A stretch of DNA of 49,412 bases from Bacillota bacterium (GTDB lineage: Bacteria > Sysuimicrobiota > Sysuimicrobiia > Sysuimicrobiales > Segetimicrobiaceae). The notes beneath the pieces were generated by a model, which did no database searches, had not been told where the DNA came from, and saw only the letters and a list, made by a program, of their open reading frames with translations. Below, one piece after another: positions 1-8,903 of the stretch. Made by a program: the position numbers and the translations under genes. The DNA is taken from positions 1-49,412 of the forward strand of contig JAJPIA010000026.1 in NCBI GenBank assembly GCA_021324975.1. The letters run 5' to 3'. Within the stretch, counting starts at the first letter, position 1; every line of letters starts with the position of its first letter.

Positions 1-51
1 CTATGACCTCTGCTGCAACGTGTGCTGCGATGAATTTGGAACCGAGAATAC

Positions 52-234
52 GTGCCCATGAGCGAAACTCCTGCTTCTGCCTCAGAACTTGGGCAATGGT
101 GCACTAGAGTGGCGCAAGGTGAAGAGCGGCTTCGGATCTGGACCGCGCAGAAGCAGCGCTACCCGAACTTCGCTGAATACGAGCGGAAGACAAAGCGGGA
201 GATTCCCGTCGTAGTGTTGGAGCGCACCGGCTAA
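52..234 (+). pseudogene. C-terminal relic of a deazaflavin-dependent nitroreductase-family protein
   Basis: The last 45 residues resemble the C-terminus of the F420/deazaflavin nitroreductase family (DUF385 type): a helix with GEERLRIW, then YPNFAEYERKT and the closing strand REIPVVVLE. Full-length members are about 130-150 residues; the N-terminal half with the cofactor-binding core is absent, and the same frame is closed by a stop at 31-33. The GTG at 52 is therefore probably not a true start. This could be the end of a gene cut by deletion. Family assignment is from motif memory only. Confidence 0.45.
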
Positions 235-338
235 CCGCGATTCGAGTGCAACCCGCCCAGCTGCAGAAGGACAGCCAAGGGCGCCGGCATCCAAGTCATC
301 CAGAATGGCTAATCGGATGTGCCGGACGATCAGCGCGC

Positions 339-773
339 TCATCGCACCGCCGGTTCATCCGGGAACAGCGCGCGGATGAGGGGGCGGCTATCGTTAAGCG
401 TTTGTCGAACCTCATTCTCGTCAAGGACGGGGGCTCGGGTGGGGAGACGGAGGAGATAGTACCAGGATATCCGCTCGCATAACGATCGAAACCGTAGGAG
501 ACTGTGGATCTGGCGTTCAGCAAGGGCGAGCAGTGCGGGGAGCTCGTGGGTCGTCGGGACCGGCTGGCCGTGCTCGCTGAGGAAGGCCTTCAGGAATTTC
601 TCAAGCGCTTGGTGGAGGTGAAAGCCGGCATCCTTGAGCTCGCCAATAGCGAGCAGCCGCCGCACGAGCCGCCAGTCCCTTCGCGCGAGGTGACGCCACA
701 TCTGGGCCTTCGGGGCTCGCGGGGACCGGTTCACGCGAAAGAATCGCGGGCAGTGCAGTCGGACCCCACTCAA
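339..773 (-). CDS. HEPN domain protein
   Basis: The protein has the HEPN pattern: a helix with FHLHQALEKFLKAFL (the usual QQAAEKALKALL helix), the THEL turn, then a second helix pair with LCERISWYYLLRLP and a C-terminal helix ending near the carboxyl end. HEPN proteins are helical and are often RNases or partners of minimal nucleotidyltransferases. A TTG start at 773 overlaps the stop of the upstream sigma-factor gene (TTGA), which suggests translational coupling. The first 24 residues are not HEPN-like, so the ATG at 701 (120 residues) is a realistic alternative start. The classical RX4-6H catalytic motif is not obvious and no MNT partner gene is visible, so toxin activity is not supported. 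Confidence 0.7.
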   Translation of the reverse strand: MSGVRLHCPRFFRVNRSPRAPKAQMWRHLARRDWRLVRRLLAIGELKDAGFHLHQALEKFLKAFLSEHGQPVPTTHELPALLALAERQIHSLLRFRSLCERISWYYLLRLPTRAPVLDENEVRQTLNDSRPLIRALFPDEPAVR

Positions 774-1417
774 CTCGAATCATCTCGGCACCTCGCCCGC
801 TCCAGCTTCCGCTTAGCGCGCTGCAGGGCGTTGTCCACCGCTTTGACGCTGCAGCCCATACACCGTGCGATTTCATGGTACGACCTGCCCTCAAGATACC
901 CGCTCGCGGCTGCCCGCTCCAGCGGCGTCAGCCTCTGGCATAGCCTTCGCTCGAATGCGGCATGCTCGAGATCGCGCAACACTGTTGCTTCTGGCCCTTC
1001 TCCCACGAGGGGTACGAGGGCCAGCAGCGTATCGCCAGCCGGGGCACCGAGGCCAACGGGGCCGTCCAGTGACCGTGCCGTATTGAGGGGGCGATGCTTG
1101 GCCCGCGTCGCCATTTTCACTGCCGTTACGATCTGTCGGCGAATGCACAATCGCGCGAAGACCGCGAACGGCGTCTGTCGGTCAGCGCGGTAGTCCCGCA
1201 CGGCCTTGCATAGACCGACCATGCCCTCTTGAACCACGTCGTCGAGGTCAGCCCCGGGGAGGAAGAACGCAGCTGCTCGGGCCCGCACCATCCCGGCGTA
1301 ACGCCGGATGAGGATATTCCACGCGAGCGCATCACCCCGGCGCGCGGATTCCACAAGGGCTTCGTCGGCGATCCCGGCGCCCGCGGGAGCCAGTTTGAGA
1401 CCCATGCTACGATGCAT
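770..1417 (-). CDS. sigH: RNA polymerase sigma factor, SigH (sigma-30) type
   Basis: A 215-residue sigma-70 family protein. Region 2 reads DEALVESARRGD, RRYAGMVRARA, then the core-binding signature PGADLDDVVQEGMVGL and DYRADRQTPFAVFARLCIRRQI. Region 4 near the C-terminus has LTPLERAAASGYLEG, SYHEIARCMGCSVKAVDNALQRAKRKL, a helix-turn-helix. This pattern (long region 2, KHRPLN linker, DNALQR in region 4) is that of Bacillus-type SigH, which in Bacillota governs the transition to stationary phase and sporulation; whether this organism sporulates cannot be told. ATG at 1417 is used; ATG at 1405 is possible. It is first in a two-gene unit with the HEPN gene. Confidence 0.85.
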   Translation of the reverse strand: MHRSMGLKLAPAGAGIADEALVESARRGDALAWNILIRRYAGMVRARAAAFFLPGADLDDVVQEGMVGLCKAVRDYRADRQTPFAVFARLCIRRQIVTAVKMATRAKHRPLNTARSLDGPVGLGAPAGDTLLALVPLVGEGPEATVLRDLEHAAFERRLCQRLTPLERAAASGYLEGRSYHEIARCMGCSVKAVDNALQRAKRKLERARCRDDSS

Positions 1418-1440
1418 GCGACGATACTGCCTCGATGTTT

Positions 1441-1453
1441 CACACTAAGTGTA
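1441..1453. promoter_or_regulatory. Short palindrome upstream of sigH
   Basis: An 11-base perfect palindrome, ACACT-A-AGTGT (1442-1452), lies 25 bases before the sigH start. Its position fits an operator, but no clear -35/-10 pair was identified beside it and the arms are short, so it may be chance. Confidence 0.2.
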
Positions 1454-2005
1454 TGATCGGCCGACCGGAAGCTTCAACGGTGATCGCGAGTGCCTTACCA
1501 TGCTAGGGGACCGCGAAGACGTCGCGACCGTTATCGCCGGCACACTTGCGTACTGTAGCGTTGCCTGCCGCAATCAACCGAATGGTTCGCACGAACAAAA
1601 CCCGGGAAACGCTGGCAGGTGCATCGCGGGAGACGTGGCTCGGTGCGCTTGATCGGCCTCGGTGGATCGAGCGAGGAGGATCCGAGATGCAGCCGCGGCC
1701 CTGCAAGCGTTACTCACCACTCGCCGCACCCCGGCGCCGGCCGCAACCGCTTGTCAGACAAGGCCTGGCGGCGGCACCCGGCGCTCGAGCAGCTGGCCCC
1801 CGGCGCCGGCGGCGCGGCTTGGGACGGCAGGGACGAAGGGATTACTTTGGTTGGGGCGGGGGGCGCGGCGAAAGCGGTGCTGCCATGGGGAAGGGCGACC
1901 TACGGCAGCTGCGAGAAGTCTCGATGAACTAAGAGATGAGTGCGTCGAACGTCGTCCGGCCGGATGGCGGCCCGTCGGGGCGGGCTTCGAGCGGGGGGTG
2001 CCGCG
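1454..2005. other. Intergenic stretch with no recognised gene
   Basis: About 550 bases between the divergent sigH and acyl-CoA ligase genes. Several open frames of 60-130 codons cross it, but all are Arg/Ala/Pro-rich, overlap one another and show no motif that I recognise. The purine-rich stretch just before 2006 serves as ribosome binding site for the ligase. Probably promoter DNA plus eroded sequence. Confidence 0.4.
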
Positions 2006-3646
2006 ATGCTAAGGTTGTCGTACACGCACGGTGCGAGCGCAACGCCGCTCCTCGCGGAGACGATCGGCGCAAACCTGCGACGCACCGCCGAGCGTGTCCC
2101 CGACCGTGATGCCCTCATCGTCCGCCATCAAGGATACCGCGCGACGTACCGAGAGTTCTGGGAGCAGACCACCAGCGCCGCCCGGGGCCTCCTCGCCCAT
2201 GGCGTCAAGCGGGGCGACCGGGTCGGCATCTGGGCACCAAACCGATTCGAATGGGTTGTCCTCCAGTACGCGACCGCGCGAATTGGCGCCATCCTCGTGA
2301 CGATCAATCCCGGCTATAAGACGACGGAGCTGGAGTATGCGCTCACGCAATCGGGCGTCGGGGTGCTCGCGCTGTCGCGGGGGTTCCGCCAGTCCGACTA
2401 TGTGGCCATGCTCGGAGAGGTGCGGGGACGCTGCCGAGACTTGCGGGAGGTCCTGGTGCTCGACGAGGGATGGGATGCGTTCCTCCGCGACGGCGGCACG
2501 ACGGCGCCCGAGCACTTGCAAGAGGTCGAGGCGGCGCTCCAGTTCGACGATCCCATCAACATCCAGTACACCTCCGGCACCACCGGCTCTCCAAAAGGCG
2601 CCACCCTCTCTCATCACAACATCCTCAACAACGGATTCTTCATCGGAGAAGCCCTGGGCTACACGGAGCGCGACCGCGTCTGCATTCCCGTACCGTTCTA
2701 CCACTGCTTCGGGATGGTGCTGGGAAACCTCGCGTCGACGACCCACGGCGCGTGCATGATCGTGCCAGCCGAGGCCTTCGATCCTCTCGCCGTGCTCGAG
2801 ACCGTGCAGGCGGAGCGCTGTACGTCGCTGTACGGCGTGCCGACGATGTTCATCGCGGAGCTCGAACACCCGCGGTTCTCGGAATTCGATACCTCTACGC
2901 TGCGCACGGGTATCATGGCGGGCTCGCCGTGCCCCGTGGAGGTCATGAAGAAGGTGCAGGCGCAGCTCGGCATGCGAGAGGTGACGATCTGTTACGGCAT
3001 GACCGAGACCTCACCGGTGTCGACCCAGAGCGCGATCGACGATCCGCTCGACAAGCGCGTCTCAACGGTCGGGCGGGTCCACCCGCACGTCGAGATCAAG
3101 ATCGTCGATCCCGCAATCGGCGCCGTGGTGCCGCGGGGCGCACCGGGAGAATTGTGCGCCCGTGGGTACCTGGTGATGCTCGGCTACTGGAACAACGACA
3201 CGGCCACGCGCGCGGCGATCGACGCGGCGCGCTGGATGCACACCGGTGATCTGGCGACGATGGACAACGATGGCTACGTCAACATCGTCGGCCGCATCAA
3301 GGACATGATCATCCGCGGTGGCGAAAACATCTCGCCGCGCGAGATCGAAGAGTTTCTCTACACCCACCCAGCCGTCGCCGACGTCCAGGTGATCGGCGTG
3401 CCGAGCGAGCGCTACGGCGAAGAGGTCATGGCCTGGGTCAAGCTCAGGCCGGGCGCAACCGCGAGCGAGGACGAGCTCGGCGCGTTCTGCCGCGGCAAGA
3501 TCGCAACGTTCAAGATCCCCCGCTACTGGAAATTCGTGGACGGGTTCCCGATGACGGTCACCGGCAAGATCCAGAAGTTTCGGATGCGCGAGATCGCGAT
3601 AGCCGAACTGGGATTGACCGCGGCGGCCCGCGTGCAGACGGCGTAG
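2006..3646 (+). CDS. AMP-dependent acyl-CoA synthetase (fatty-acyl-CoA ligase type)
   Basis: A 546-residue ANL-superfamily enzyme that would activate a carboxylic acid, probably medium- or long-chain, to its CoA thioester using ATP. It shows the P-loop-like motif [12 protein letters not shown] (A3), YGMTETSP (A5), the GELCARGY segment, [21 protein letters not shown] (A7-A8 hinge) and the C-terminal GKIQKF motif carrying the catalytic lysine. Length is normal for the family. The ATG at 2006 is preferred over an upstream in-frame ATG at 1940 because GGGGGG lies just before it and the extra residues are low-complexity. The substrate is not evident; the next gene on the same strand is an MDR oxidoreductase. 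Confidence 0.9.
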   Translation: MLRLSYTHGASATPLLAETIGANLRRTAERVPDRDALIVRHQGYRATYREFWEQTTSAARGLLAHGVKRGDRVGIWAPNRFEWVVLQYATARIGAILVTINPGYKTTELEYALTQSGVGVLALSRGFRQSDYVAMLGEVRGRCRDLREVLVLDEGWDAFLRDGGTTAPEHLQEVEAALQFDDPINIQYTSGTTGSPKGATLSHHNILNNGFFIGEALGYTERDRVCIPVPFYHCFGMVLGNLASTTHGACMIVPAEAFDPLAVLETVQAERCTSLYGVPTMFIAELEHPRFSEFDTSTLRTGIMAGSPCPVEVMKKVQAQLGMREVTICYGMTETSPVSTQSAIDDPLDKRVSTVGRVHPHVEIKIVDPAIGAVVPRGAPGELCARGYLVMLGYWNNDTATRAAIDAARWMHTGDLATMDNDGYVNIVGRIKDMIIRGGENISPREIEEFLYTHPAVADVQVIGVPSERYGEEVMAWVKLRPGATASEDELGAFCRGKIATFKIPRYWKFVDGFPMTVTGKIQKFRMREIAIAELGLTAAARVQTA

Positions 3647-3708
3647 CCGCTGCGGTAGTGAACGAGTTCCTCGAGCTGACCCAATGTGCCGAAGGCGAGG
3701 TGCGCGCG

Positions 3709-4665
3709 ATGAGCGAGATCGTGGTGGCCACCGCGTACGGCGGTCCAGAGGTGCTCGCTGTAGAGGATCTGCCCACCCCTGACCCCGGCCCCGGCGAGGT
3801 GCGGATCGCTGTTCGTGCCGCGGGCGTCAACCCCGTCGACTACAAGCTGTACAGCGGCGCGTTCGGCGCTGATCCGGCAAACCTGCCAATGCGGCTTGGC
3901 TTCGAAGCGGCCGGCGTGGTGACCGCCGTTGGCGCGGATGCCGCCGGTCCTGCCGGTCGGATCTCGCTGGGCGACGAGGTGATCGCTTTCCGGGCGGCCG
4001 GAGCGTACGCTGCCGAATTGGTAGTCTCAGGATCGTCGGTGGTGGCGAAACCGTCGACGATGTCATGGGAGCAGGCCGGCGGGCTGATGCTCACCGGCGC
4101 AACGGCTGTGCACGCTCTGGAGGCGGTCGGTCTCCGCGGCAGCGAGACCGTGTTGATTCATGGCGCTGCAGGCGGGGTTGGGCTCACGGCTGTCCAGCTT
4201 GCCGTCGGGCGGGGAGCTACCGTGCTCGGCACCGCGAGCTCCGGCAAGCACGACCTGCTCCGCGAACTAGGTGCGATCCCGGTTGCGTACGGTCCCGGAC
4301 TCGCCGACCGCGTCCGCGCGGCGGCTCCGCAGGGCGTCGACGCCGCCATCGACTGCGTAGGCACGGACGAGGCGGTGGACGTCTCGCTCGAGCTGGTTCG
4401 GGATCGCTCCCGGATCGCCACGATAGCCGCGTTCGGGCGTGGAGCGAAGGCCGGGATCAAGTTGCTCGGGGCCGGCCCCGGCGGGGATCCCGGGGTCCAA
4501 ATTCGCAACGCCGCCCGGTTGCAGCTCACGGAGGCGGTAGCCGCCGGCCGGCTGCGCGTCTTCGTCGCAAACACCTACCCCCTGCGCGAGGCCGCGACTG
4601 CCCACCGCGAGGTCATGGCTGGCCATACCACCGGCAAGATCATCCTGCTTCCGTCGCGCGTCTGA
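3709..4665 (+). CDS. NADPH:quinone oxidoreductase-like MDR protein
   Basis: A 318-residue zinc-free medium-chain dehydrogenase/reductase. The N-terminal GroES-like domain contains VRAAGVNPVDYK; the cofactor domain has TGATAVHAL and the dinucleotide-binding motif HGAAGGVGLTAVQLA, and the protein ends with the family's TTGKIILLP. No cysteine cluster for structural zinc is seen, matching the quinone-oxidoreductase/crotonyl-CoA-reductase-like branch. ATG at 3709 follows GAAGGCGAGG and begins MSEIVVA; an in-frame GTG at 3658 gives an unlikely extension. It lies 62 bases after the acyl-CoA ligase and may be cotranscribed. Substrate unknown. Confidence 0.85.
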   Translation: MSEIVVATAYGGPEVLAVEDLPTPDPGPGEVRIAVRAAGVNPVDYKLYSGAFGADPANLPMRLGFEAAGVVTAVGADAAGPAGRISLGDEVIAFRAAGAYAAELVVSGSSVVAKPSTMSWEQAGGLMLTGATAVHALEAVGLRGSETVLIHGAAGGVGLTAVQLAVGRGATVLGTASSGKHDLLRELGAIPVAYGPGLADRVRAAAPQGVDAAIDCVGTDEAVDVSLELVRDRSRIATIAAFGRGAKAGIKLLGAGPGGDPGVQIRNAARLQLTEAVAAGRLRVFVANTYPLREAATAHREVMAGHTTGKIILLPSRV

Positions 4666-4709
4666 GGGTTGAGGGTCCGGCTTATCCGAGCATTCCGGTC
4701 CGCAACCTC

Positions 4710-4874
4710 GGTTTCCAACCGCTCATGCCCTTCGGAGTCTCTCGGGTGGATATGAAATCCCCGCACACCCACGCGCACGCAGGCCACCGCGTCCCGGACC
4801 AATTCCTCCACGGACAACGGCACCGCGGGGTGCGCTGCCTTCATGAGATCGCCGTTGAGGGCCGCCTGCAACAT
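4710..4874 (-). pseudogene. 5' fragment of a BKACE (DUF849) enzyme gene
   Basis: A strong ribosome site (AGGAGGT, 7 bases before ATG at 4874) opens a frame that matches the first ~54 residues of beta-keto acid cleavage enzymes: MLQAALNGD, HPAVPLSVEEL, then GFHIHPRD, where the two histidines are zinc ligands in the family. After ERLE the similarity stops, although the frame stays open to 4575. Family members are about 270-310 residues, so more than 80 percent is missing, including the other active-site residues. The gene was evidently cut at its 3' side. Confidence 0.6.
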
Positions 4875-4917
4875 GGAAATACCTCCTGCTGTCGGTTGGA
4901 AGCCCGGATAGTGACTC

Positions 4918-5151
4918 TTAGAAGCTTCGGGTTTCCTCGGATCGCGATCGCGGCCGGAACGCAATAAGCGGCAGTTGCGCCACAAGTCGGCGGCGATCAG
5001 GCTCCGATCCATGATATCGCCAGCCAAGAAGGCGGCTCACGACCGAGCGGACGATCGGTCCCATAAACCGATTGCGCCCCTCGTATCGCCTCACCACGCT
5101 GATCGCCTCCTCCTCGCGGAGGGTACGATCGACGGCAATGACTTCCAACAC
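4918..5151 (-). pseudogene. C-terminal relic of a second deazaflavin/nitroreductase-family protein
   Basis: The frame (open from about 5214) gives RRHQTVLEVIAVD, then helices with EEEAISVVRRYEGRN and DRRRLVAQLPLIAFRPR. This helical tail with a closing LPLIAFRP strand resembles the end of DUF385-type deazaflavin-dependent proteins, lacking the N-terminal core. It ends 44 bases before the truncated BKACE start on the same strand, so the two were probably an operon. Family call is tentative. Confidence 0.4.
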
Positions 5152-5319
5152 GGTCTGGTGCCGCCGGCTCGGGTCGGGAGATACTTGATCAGTGGGGGGT
5201 GTTATAGGAGGAGTTCAGGACCGAAAGTGGCGTCCCCGGCAACTTTTTGTTGGACGGGGGTGTCGATTCCTGACGCGGCCGTTCGACGAGAAGACGAGAA
5301 CAACACACGGAGGTGGATT

Positions 5320-5510
5320 GTGGCGACACGCACCAAGTACGACCACGGCGCTTCTCTTGGAGCCAACTGGGGACCACTGATCCGCCCGCGGCGAAGCGGT
5401 TCAACGGCGGGCTGTTCGGGTGGCAGTACGAGGATATGCTCACCGGCCCGACGACCTACACGATGAAATTCCGGCTAGGGATGCGAAACGCAAAAACTGG
5501 AGAGAGATGA
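5320..5510 (+). pseudogene. Frameshifted N-terminal fragment of a VOC/glyoxalase-family protein
   Basis: A GTG at 5320 follows GGAGGT and gives ATRTKYDHGA; a one-base shift near 5350 leads into the frame FSWSQLGTTDPPAAKRF, NGGLFGWQYEDM and GPTTYTM, the N-terminal half of a VOC (glyoxalase/extradiol) module with the characteristic FYxxLFGW-like turn. It ends at the TGA at 5508-5510, about 60 residues in; such proteins are normally 120-260 residues. Both a frameshift and a 3' truncation are therefore present. It directly precedes an intact RibD_C/DHFR-family gene. Confidence 0.55.
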
Positions 5511-6103
5511 TGAGACAGATCATTGCAATCACGCAAGTCAGTGTGGACGGCGTCATGCAGGGGCCCGGCGGCCCCGAGGAGGATCCGCGGAACGGGTTCA
5601 CCCACGGAGGCTGGGCCATGCCCTTCGGGGACGACACCCTGCACCAGGCCATTGACGAGACTATCTCCGGTGAGTTCGACATGCTTTTGGGACGCCGGAC
5701 CTACGAGATCTTCGCCCGCTACTGGCCGAACCAGCGCAACCGGATTGCGAAGGCGTTCAACAAGGCGACGAAATACGTCGTCACGCGCAGCGTCGACCAA
5801 CTCGACTGGGAGACCTCGCACCGCGTAGGCGGTGATGTCGTGGACGAGATCCGTCGGCTGAAGGCATCGAACGGCCCGGAGTTGCACATTTGGGGCAGCA
5901 GCGAACTGCTGCAGACGCTCATCGGCGCCGACCTCGTCGACGAATATCGCATGTGGGTCGCTCCGGTAGTGCTCGGCAAAGGGAAGCGGCTGTTCGAAGA
6001 CGGCGTCCCGCCACGTGGTCTCTCTCTGGTTGCAACGCGGAGCACGCCAAAGGGCGTCCTCCTCAACACCTACCGGCCTGCCGGCCCGCTTCCAAAGGTG
6101 TGA
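5510..6103 (+). CDS. Dihydrofolate reductase family (RibD C-terminal domain) protein
   Basis: A 197-residue RibD_C/DHFR-fold protein. Seen motifs: the first strand ITQVSVDGVMQGPGG, MLLGRRTYEIFARYWP, the TKYVVTRS strand, LHIWGSSELLQTL (NADPH-binding glycine turn) and VDEYRMWVAPVVLGKGKRLF near the end. Stand-alone members of this family are common in actinobacteria and Chloroflexota; their substrates are mostly unknown and they are not the essential DHFR. Tandem ATGs occur at 5507 and 5510 after GGAGAG. The start abuts the stop of the VOC fragment upstream, so the original neighbour has decayed. Confidence 0.8.
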   Translation: MRQIIAITQVSVDGVMQGPGGPEEDPRNGFTHGGWAMPFGDDTLHQAIDETISGEFDMLLGRRTYEIFARYWPNQRNRIAKAFNKATKYVVTRSVDQLDWETSHRVGGDVVDEIRRLKASNGPELHIWGSSELLQTLIGADLVDEYRMWVAPVVLGKGKRLFEDGVPPRGLSLVATRSTPKGVLLNTYRPAGPLPKV

Positions 6104-6171
6104 CTTAGCGTCCAATGTTGACCCCGGATCGGCGCGCAACCAAACTGGTCACGCGGCGGAGGCTTCCATCG

Positions 6172-6543
6172 ATGAACGCGGCGTTGTGGACGGCTCAGAT
6201 TCTGCTCACGCTGATCTTCTTGTTTACGGGCACGACGAAACTCGTCATGCCGATCGCCGAACTTACGAGACAAATGCCGGGCACGGGATGGTTTGTCCGG
6301 CCGCTTGGTGTAGCCGAGGTCGTCGGGGCGATCGGGGTCACGCTGCCGTGGCTGGTCGGCCTCTGGCCGGCGCTCACGCCGCTCGCCGCGGCCGGTTTGA
6401 TCATCATCATGGTCGGCGCCACGGTCTATTCGGTGAAGTTCGGGGCGGCCGTTCTCGCGCTGATCCCGGTGGTCGTGGGGCTCCTTGCGGTGTTCGTTGC
6501 ATACGGCCGTTGGCGGCTTACCGCGCGCCGGCGGCCGGCCTAA
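6172..6543 (+). CDS. DoxX-family small membrane protein
   Basis: A 123-residue protein with four predicted membrane helices: ALWTAQILLTLIFLFTGTTKL, the helix after GWFVRPLGVAEVVGAIG, LTPLAAAGLIIIMVGATVYS and AVLALIPVVVGLLAVFVAYG. The FTGTTKL motif at the end of helix 1 and the overall size match DoxX/DoxX-like proteins, which sit in the cytoplasmic membrane and are linked to thiosulfate or quinone redox chemistry in a few cases but are mostly uncharacterised. ATG at 6172 follows CGGCGGAGG; the longer in-frame start at 6115 adds only charged residues. Confidence 0.75.
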   Translation: MNAALWTAQILLTLIFLFTGTTKLVMPIAELTRQMPGTGWFVRPLGVAEVVGAIGVTLPWLVGLWPALTPLAAAGLIIIMVGATVYSVKFGAAVLALIPVVVGLLAVFVAYGRWRLTARRRPA

Positions 6544-6805
6544 CCCGCCAAACGCCGGATCGCGCCGGCGATCCCGCCGACCGTCGGCTGCGACAGTCGT
6601 GGCCTGTCCGGGCTGATCGAACTCGCGTTGGCCGAGTCCACCGGGTCAGAAGCCGGGCGGGAGGGGCGCTCGGGAGCCTTTGCGGGTCGTGTTGCGGCGA
6701 CCGCTTCTGGCGTTCCCTCGGAGGCTCGAGGAGCGCTCAAATCGAAATTCGAGGAAGCGGAACCTATCCGGAATAGACGCCGATAACGCGACGAGGAGGA
6801 GAGCG

Positions 6806-8074
6806 ATGCCCCCTACGACCCTACTGATCCCCGGTCCCACGCCGCTGCCGCCCGCAGTGCTGCGCGCGATGAACCGCCAGATGGTCAACCACCGCGGACC
6901 GGCGTTCGGCGAGATGGTGCGGGAGCTCCTCGACGGCCTCAAGACGATTTTTGACACGACGAACGACATCATCCCCCTGAACGCGACCGGCACCGGGGGA
7001 CTCGAGGCCGCGATCGTGAACTTCCTGTCCGCGGGCGATCGCGTGCTGTCGGTCAACAACGGCAGCTTTGCGGAGCGGTGGGCCGCGATCGCCGAGCAGT
7101 ACGGAGTCCGGGTCGATCGGGTGACTGCCGAGTGGGGACAGCCGACGCCGCTGGCCGGGGTCGGCGAGCGCCTCCGCGCCGATACGGGACACGAGTACCG
7201 CGCGGTCCTCGTCACCCAGAGCGAGACGAGCACCGGCGTCCTGAACGACGTCCGCGGCGTCCGCCAGGCGCTCGGCGGCCACCCGGCGCTTCTGATGGTG
7301 GACGGGGTCAGCTCGATCGGCGCGATCCCCATCGAGACCGACGGCTGGGGCGTAGACGTCGCCGTGACGGCCTCCCAGAAGGCGTTGATGAGCCCGCCCG
7401 GACTGGCTTTCGTGAGCGTCAGCGAGCGAGCATGGCAGGCGGCCGAGCGGTCGAGTCTTCCAAAGTACTACTTCGACCTCCGCAAAGCGCGGGCGCAAAT
7501 CCACGGCACCCTGCCGGGCACGCCGTTCACCACTGCGGTAAGCATTGTGTTCGGGGCCCATGCCGCGGTTGGGCTCATCCTTCGCGAGGGGCTGCCCAAG
7601 GTGTTCGAGCGGCACCGGCGCCTCGGGCGGATGGCTCGGGCCGCCGCGCGGGGCATGGGCCTTCGGACGCTTCCCAATGACGCCTACGCCGTCGACACAG
7701 TGACGCCCATCCTGATGCCGGACGGCGCAAACGCGCAGGCGGTCTCGGCGCGGGCCCGAGAGGCATACGACGTGGTGATCGGCAGCGGCGTGACCCGTTA
7801 CCTGAAGTTCGAGCTGATCCGGATCGGCCACCTCGGTTACACGAAGCCCGAGTGGCTGCTCGCCGGTCTGGAGGCGCTCGGCCGGTCCCTCGGCGACTTG
7901 GGGCACCCGGTCGATACCGAGGCGGGACTCGTGGCGGCCAGGCAGCAGTTGAGGTTACGTCCCCCGCGGGCGCGCGGTGCCGCGAGCAACGCGCCGAATC
8001 AAACCGGACGCGCGAACAATGACGCCCACGCTTCCGCGGCGGGCGCGCGGCCTGCCAGCGCCGCCGGGGATTAG
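6806..8074 (+). CDS. Class V aminotransferase (serine/alanine--glyoxylate type)
   Basis: A 422-residue PLP enzyme, fold type I, class V. It begins LLIPGPTPLPPAVL, the family N-terminal signature, and contains NATGTGGLEAAI, VTQSETSTGVLNDV, the PLP-aspartate strand LLMVDGVSSIGAIPI and the Schiff-base lysine in VTASQKALMSPPGLAF. These match alanine/serine-glyoxylate and related aminotransferases. ATG at 6806 has an excellent ribosome site (GAGGAGGAGAG). The final ~50 residues are an Ala/Arg/Asn-rich tail absent from typical members (about 360-390 residues), probably disordered or read-through of an altered 3' end. Confidence 0.85.
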   Translation: MPPTTLLIPGPTPLPPAVLRAMNRQMVNHRGPAFGEMVRELLDGLKTIFDTTNDIIPLNATGTGGLEAAIVNFLSAGDRVLSVNNGSFAERWAAIAEQYGVRVDRVTAEWGQPTPLAGVGERLRADTGHEYRAVLVTQSETSTGVLNDVRGVRQALGGHPALLMVDGVSSIGAIPIETDGWGVDVAVTASQKALMSPPGLAFVSVSERAWQAAERSSLPKYYFDLRKARAQIHGTLPGTPFTTAVSIVFGAHAAVGLILREGLPKVFERHRRLGRMARAAARGMGLRTLPNDAYAVDTVTPILMPDGANAQAVSARAREAYDVVIGSGVTRYLKFELIRIGHLGYTKPEWLLAGLEALGRSLGDLGHPVDTEAGLVAARQQLRLRPPRARGAASNAPNQTGRANNDAHASAAGARPASAAGD

Positions 8075-8165
8075 GGGACCTGCCCGAACGCAAGCTATGG
8101 CGTGCGCGTATTGTCGGCGCTATCTATATTAATGGTGACATGCGAGGGATGGAGGAGCGCCAGGG

Positions 8166-8572
8166 ATGGTGGAGACTCGGTTAACGACGCAGACGCAGGC
8201 ACTGAAGATAGTTGATTGTGATGTCCACGTCACGCCGACGGAAGGCGTCAAGTCTCTCTTGCCATATATGACAAGGGCCTGGCAAGCTCAATTTGAGGCT
8301 TTTGCGCGCCTGAAGCGTAACACGAAGCGCCGAGCGAATACGTCTTCGAGCATATCCGGTACACGACGCAGCCGGTGGACGGCCCCGAGTCGCAGGAGGA
8401 GTTTCTGCCCTTCCTACGCGCGATGCGTGCAGAGAAGACGCTGTTGTTCAGCACCGATTATCCGCATTGGGACAACGATGATCCGTTCAAGGTCTTTACA
8501 GGACTTGCGCCGGATCTGAAGCGGCGGATCTACTCGGAGAACGCGATTGAGACGTTCGGCCAACGATTCTAA
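8166..8572 (+). pseudogene. Amidohydrolase (amidohydrolase_2) with internal deletion and frame change
   Basis: ATG at 8166 (after GGAGGAGCG) starts a frame with KIVDCDVHVTPTEGV, the metal-binding DxHxxP-like start of amidohydrolase_2 proteins. A different frame then carries EYVFEHIRYTTQPVDGPES, LLFSTDYPHWDNDDP and IYSENAIETFG, which is their C-terminal end (the D-Y-P-H-W-D motif and the final N-A-x-x-x-F/Y-G). About 200-250 middle residues are missing and the frame changes at the junction near 8330. Both ends are well preserved, so the deletion looks recent. Confidence 0.7.
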
Positions 8573-8585
8573 GCGGCAAGGCGCC

Positions 8586-8699
8586 GTGCGGGTTGCCGGC
8601 GAGCCGGTGAGCGTCGGCCTGCTCGACGCGTTTCCGCTGAACGAGGTACGCATCCTCGACGTCCGAGGCTGGTCGATCGGCATCTCTTCCTGCCCCTGA
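8586..8699 (+). pseudogene. N-terminal relic of a Rieske [2Fe-2S] protein
   Basis: A 37-codon frame begins 13 bases after the amidohydrolase relic and reads VSVGLLDAFPLNEVRILDV, GWSIGIS, the first beta-hairpin of Rieske ferredoxin-like domains, before the CxH and CxxH cluster motifs. It then stops; no cluster ligands remain. Amidohydrolase and Rieske genes often sit together, which supports the call, but the sequence is short. Confidence 0.35.
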
Positions 8700-8871
8700 A
8701 AGACCTGCCGGCCGCGCTTAAGAGTCGGTAGGCTCCCGCCGGCGAGGGTCTTGGCACGACGCGCAGTACTTCGAGCTGCGCGACCCAGGCGCCAACGCAA
8801 GTGGCGTCGCGGCCCGCGGGTTTCGTGGTCTGGCCCCGCCCGTCACCCGTGAAGTTTATTGCTCGGAGATC

Positions 8872-8903
8872 TTGACCTTAAACCCGGCTTTAGGGTTTAG
8901 TGT
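8872..8903 (+). promoter_or_regulatory. MerR-type promoter/operator for merR-merA
   Basis: A -35 box TTGACC (8872-8877) is followed after 20 bases by TAGTGT (8898-8903, TANNNT). The spacer holds a perfect 7+7 dyad, TAAACCC (8879-8885) and GGGTTTA (8893-8899), 7 bases apart. A lengthened 19-20 base spacer with a dyad between -35 and -10 is the hallmark of promoters activated by MerR-family regulators through DNA untwisting. merR starts about 150 bases downstream, in the same direction. Confidence 0.75.

Noticed and set aside
82-342. An 86-codon minus-strand frame whose ATG overlaps the HEPN stop (ATGA).
   Set aside because: It has no recognisable domain and is antisense to the convincing nitroreductase-family tail at 52-234; the overlap alone is weak evidence.
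339-773. HEPN gene as part of a HEPN-MNT toxin-antitoxin pair.
   Set aside because: No nucleotidyltransferase (GSxxxG...D motif) gene lies on either side, and the RX4-6H motif is not clear.
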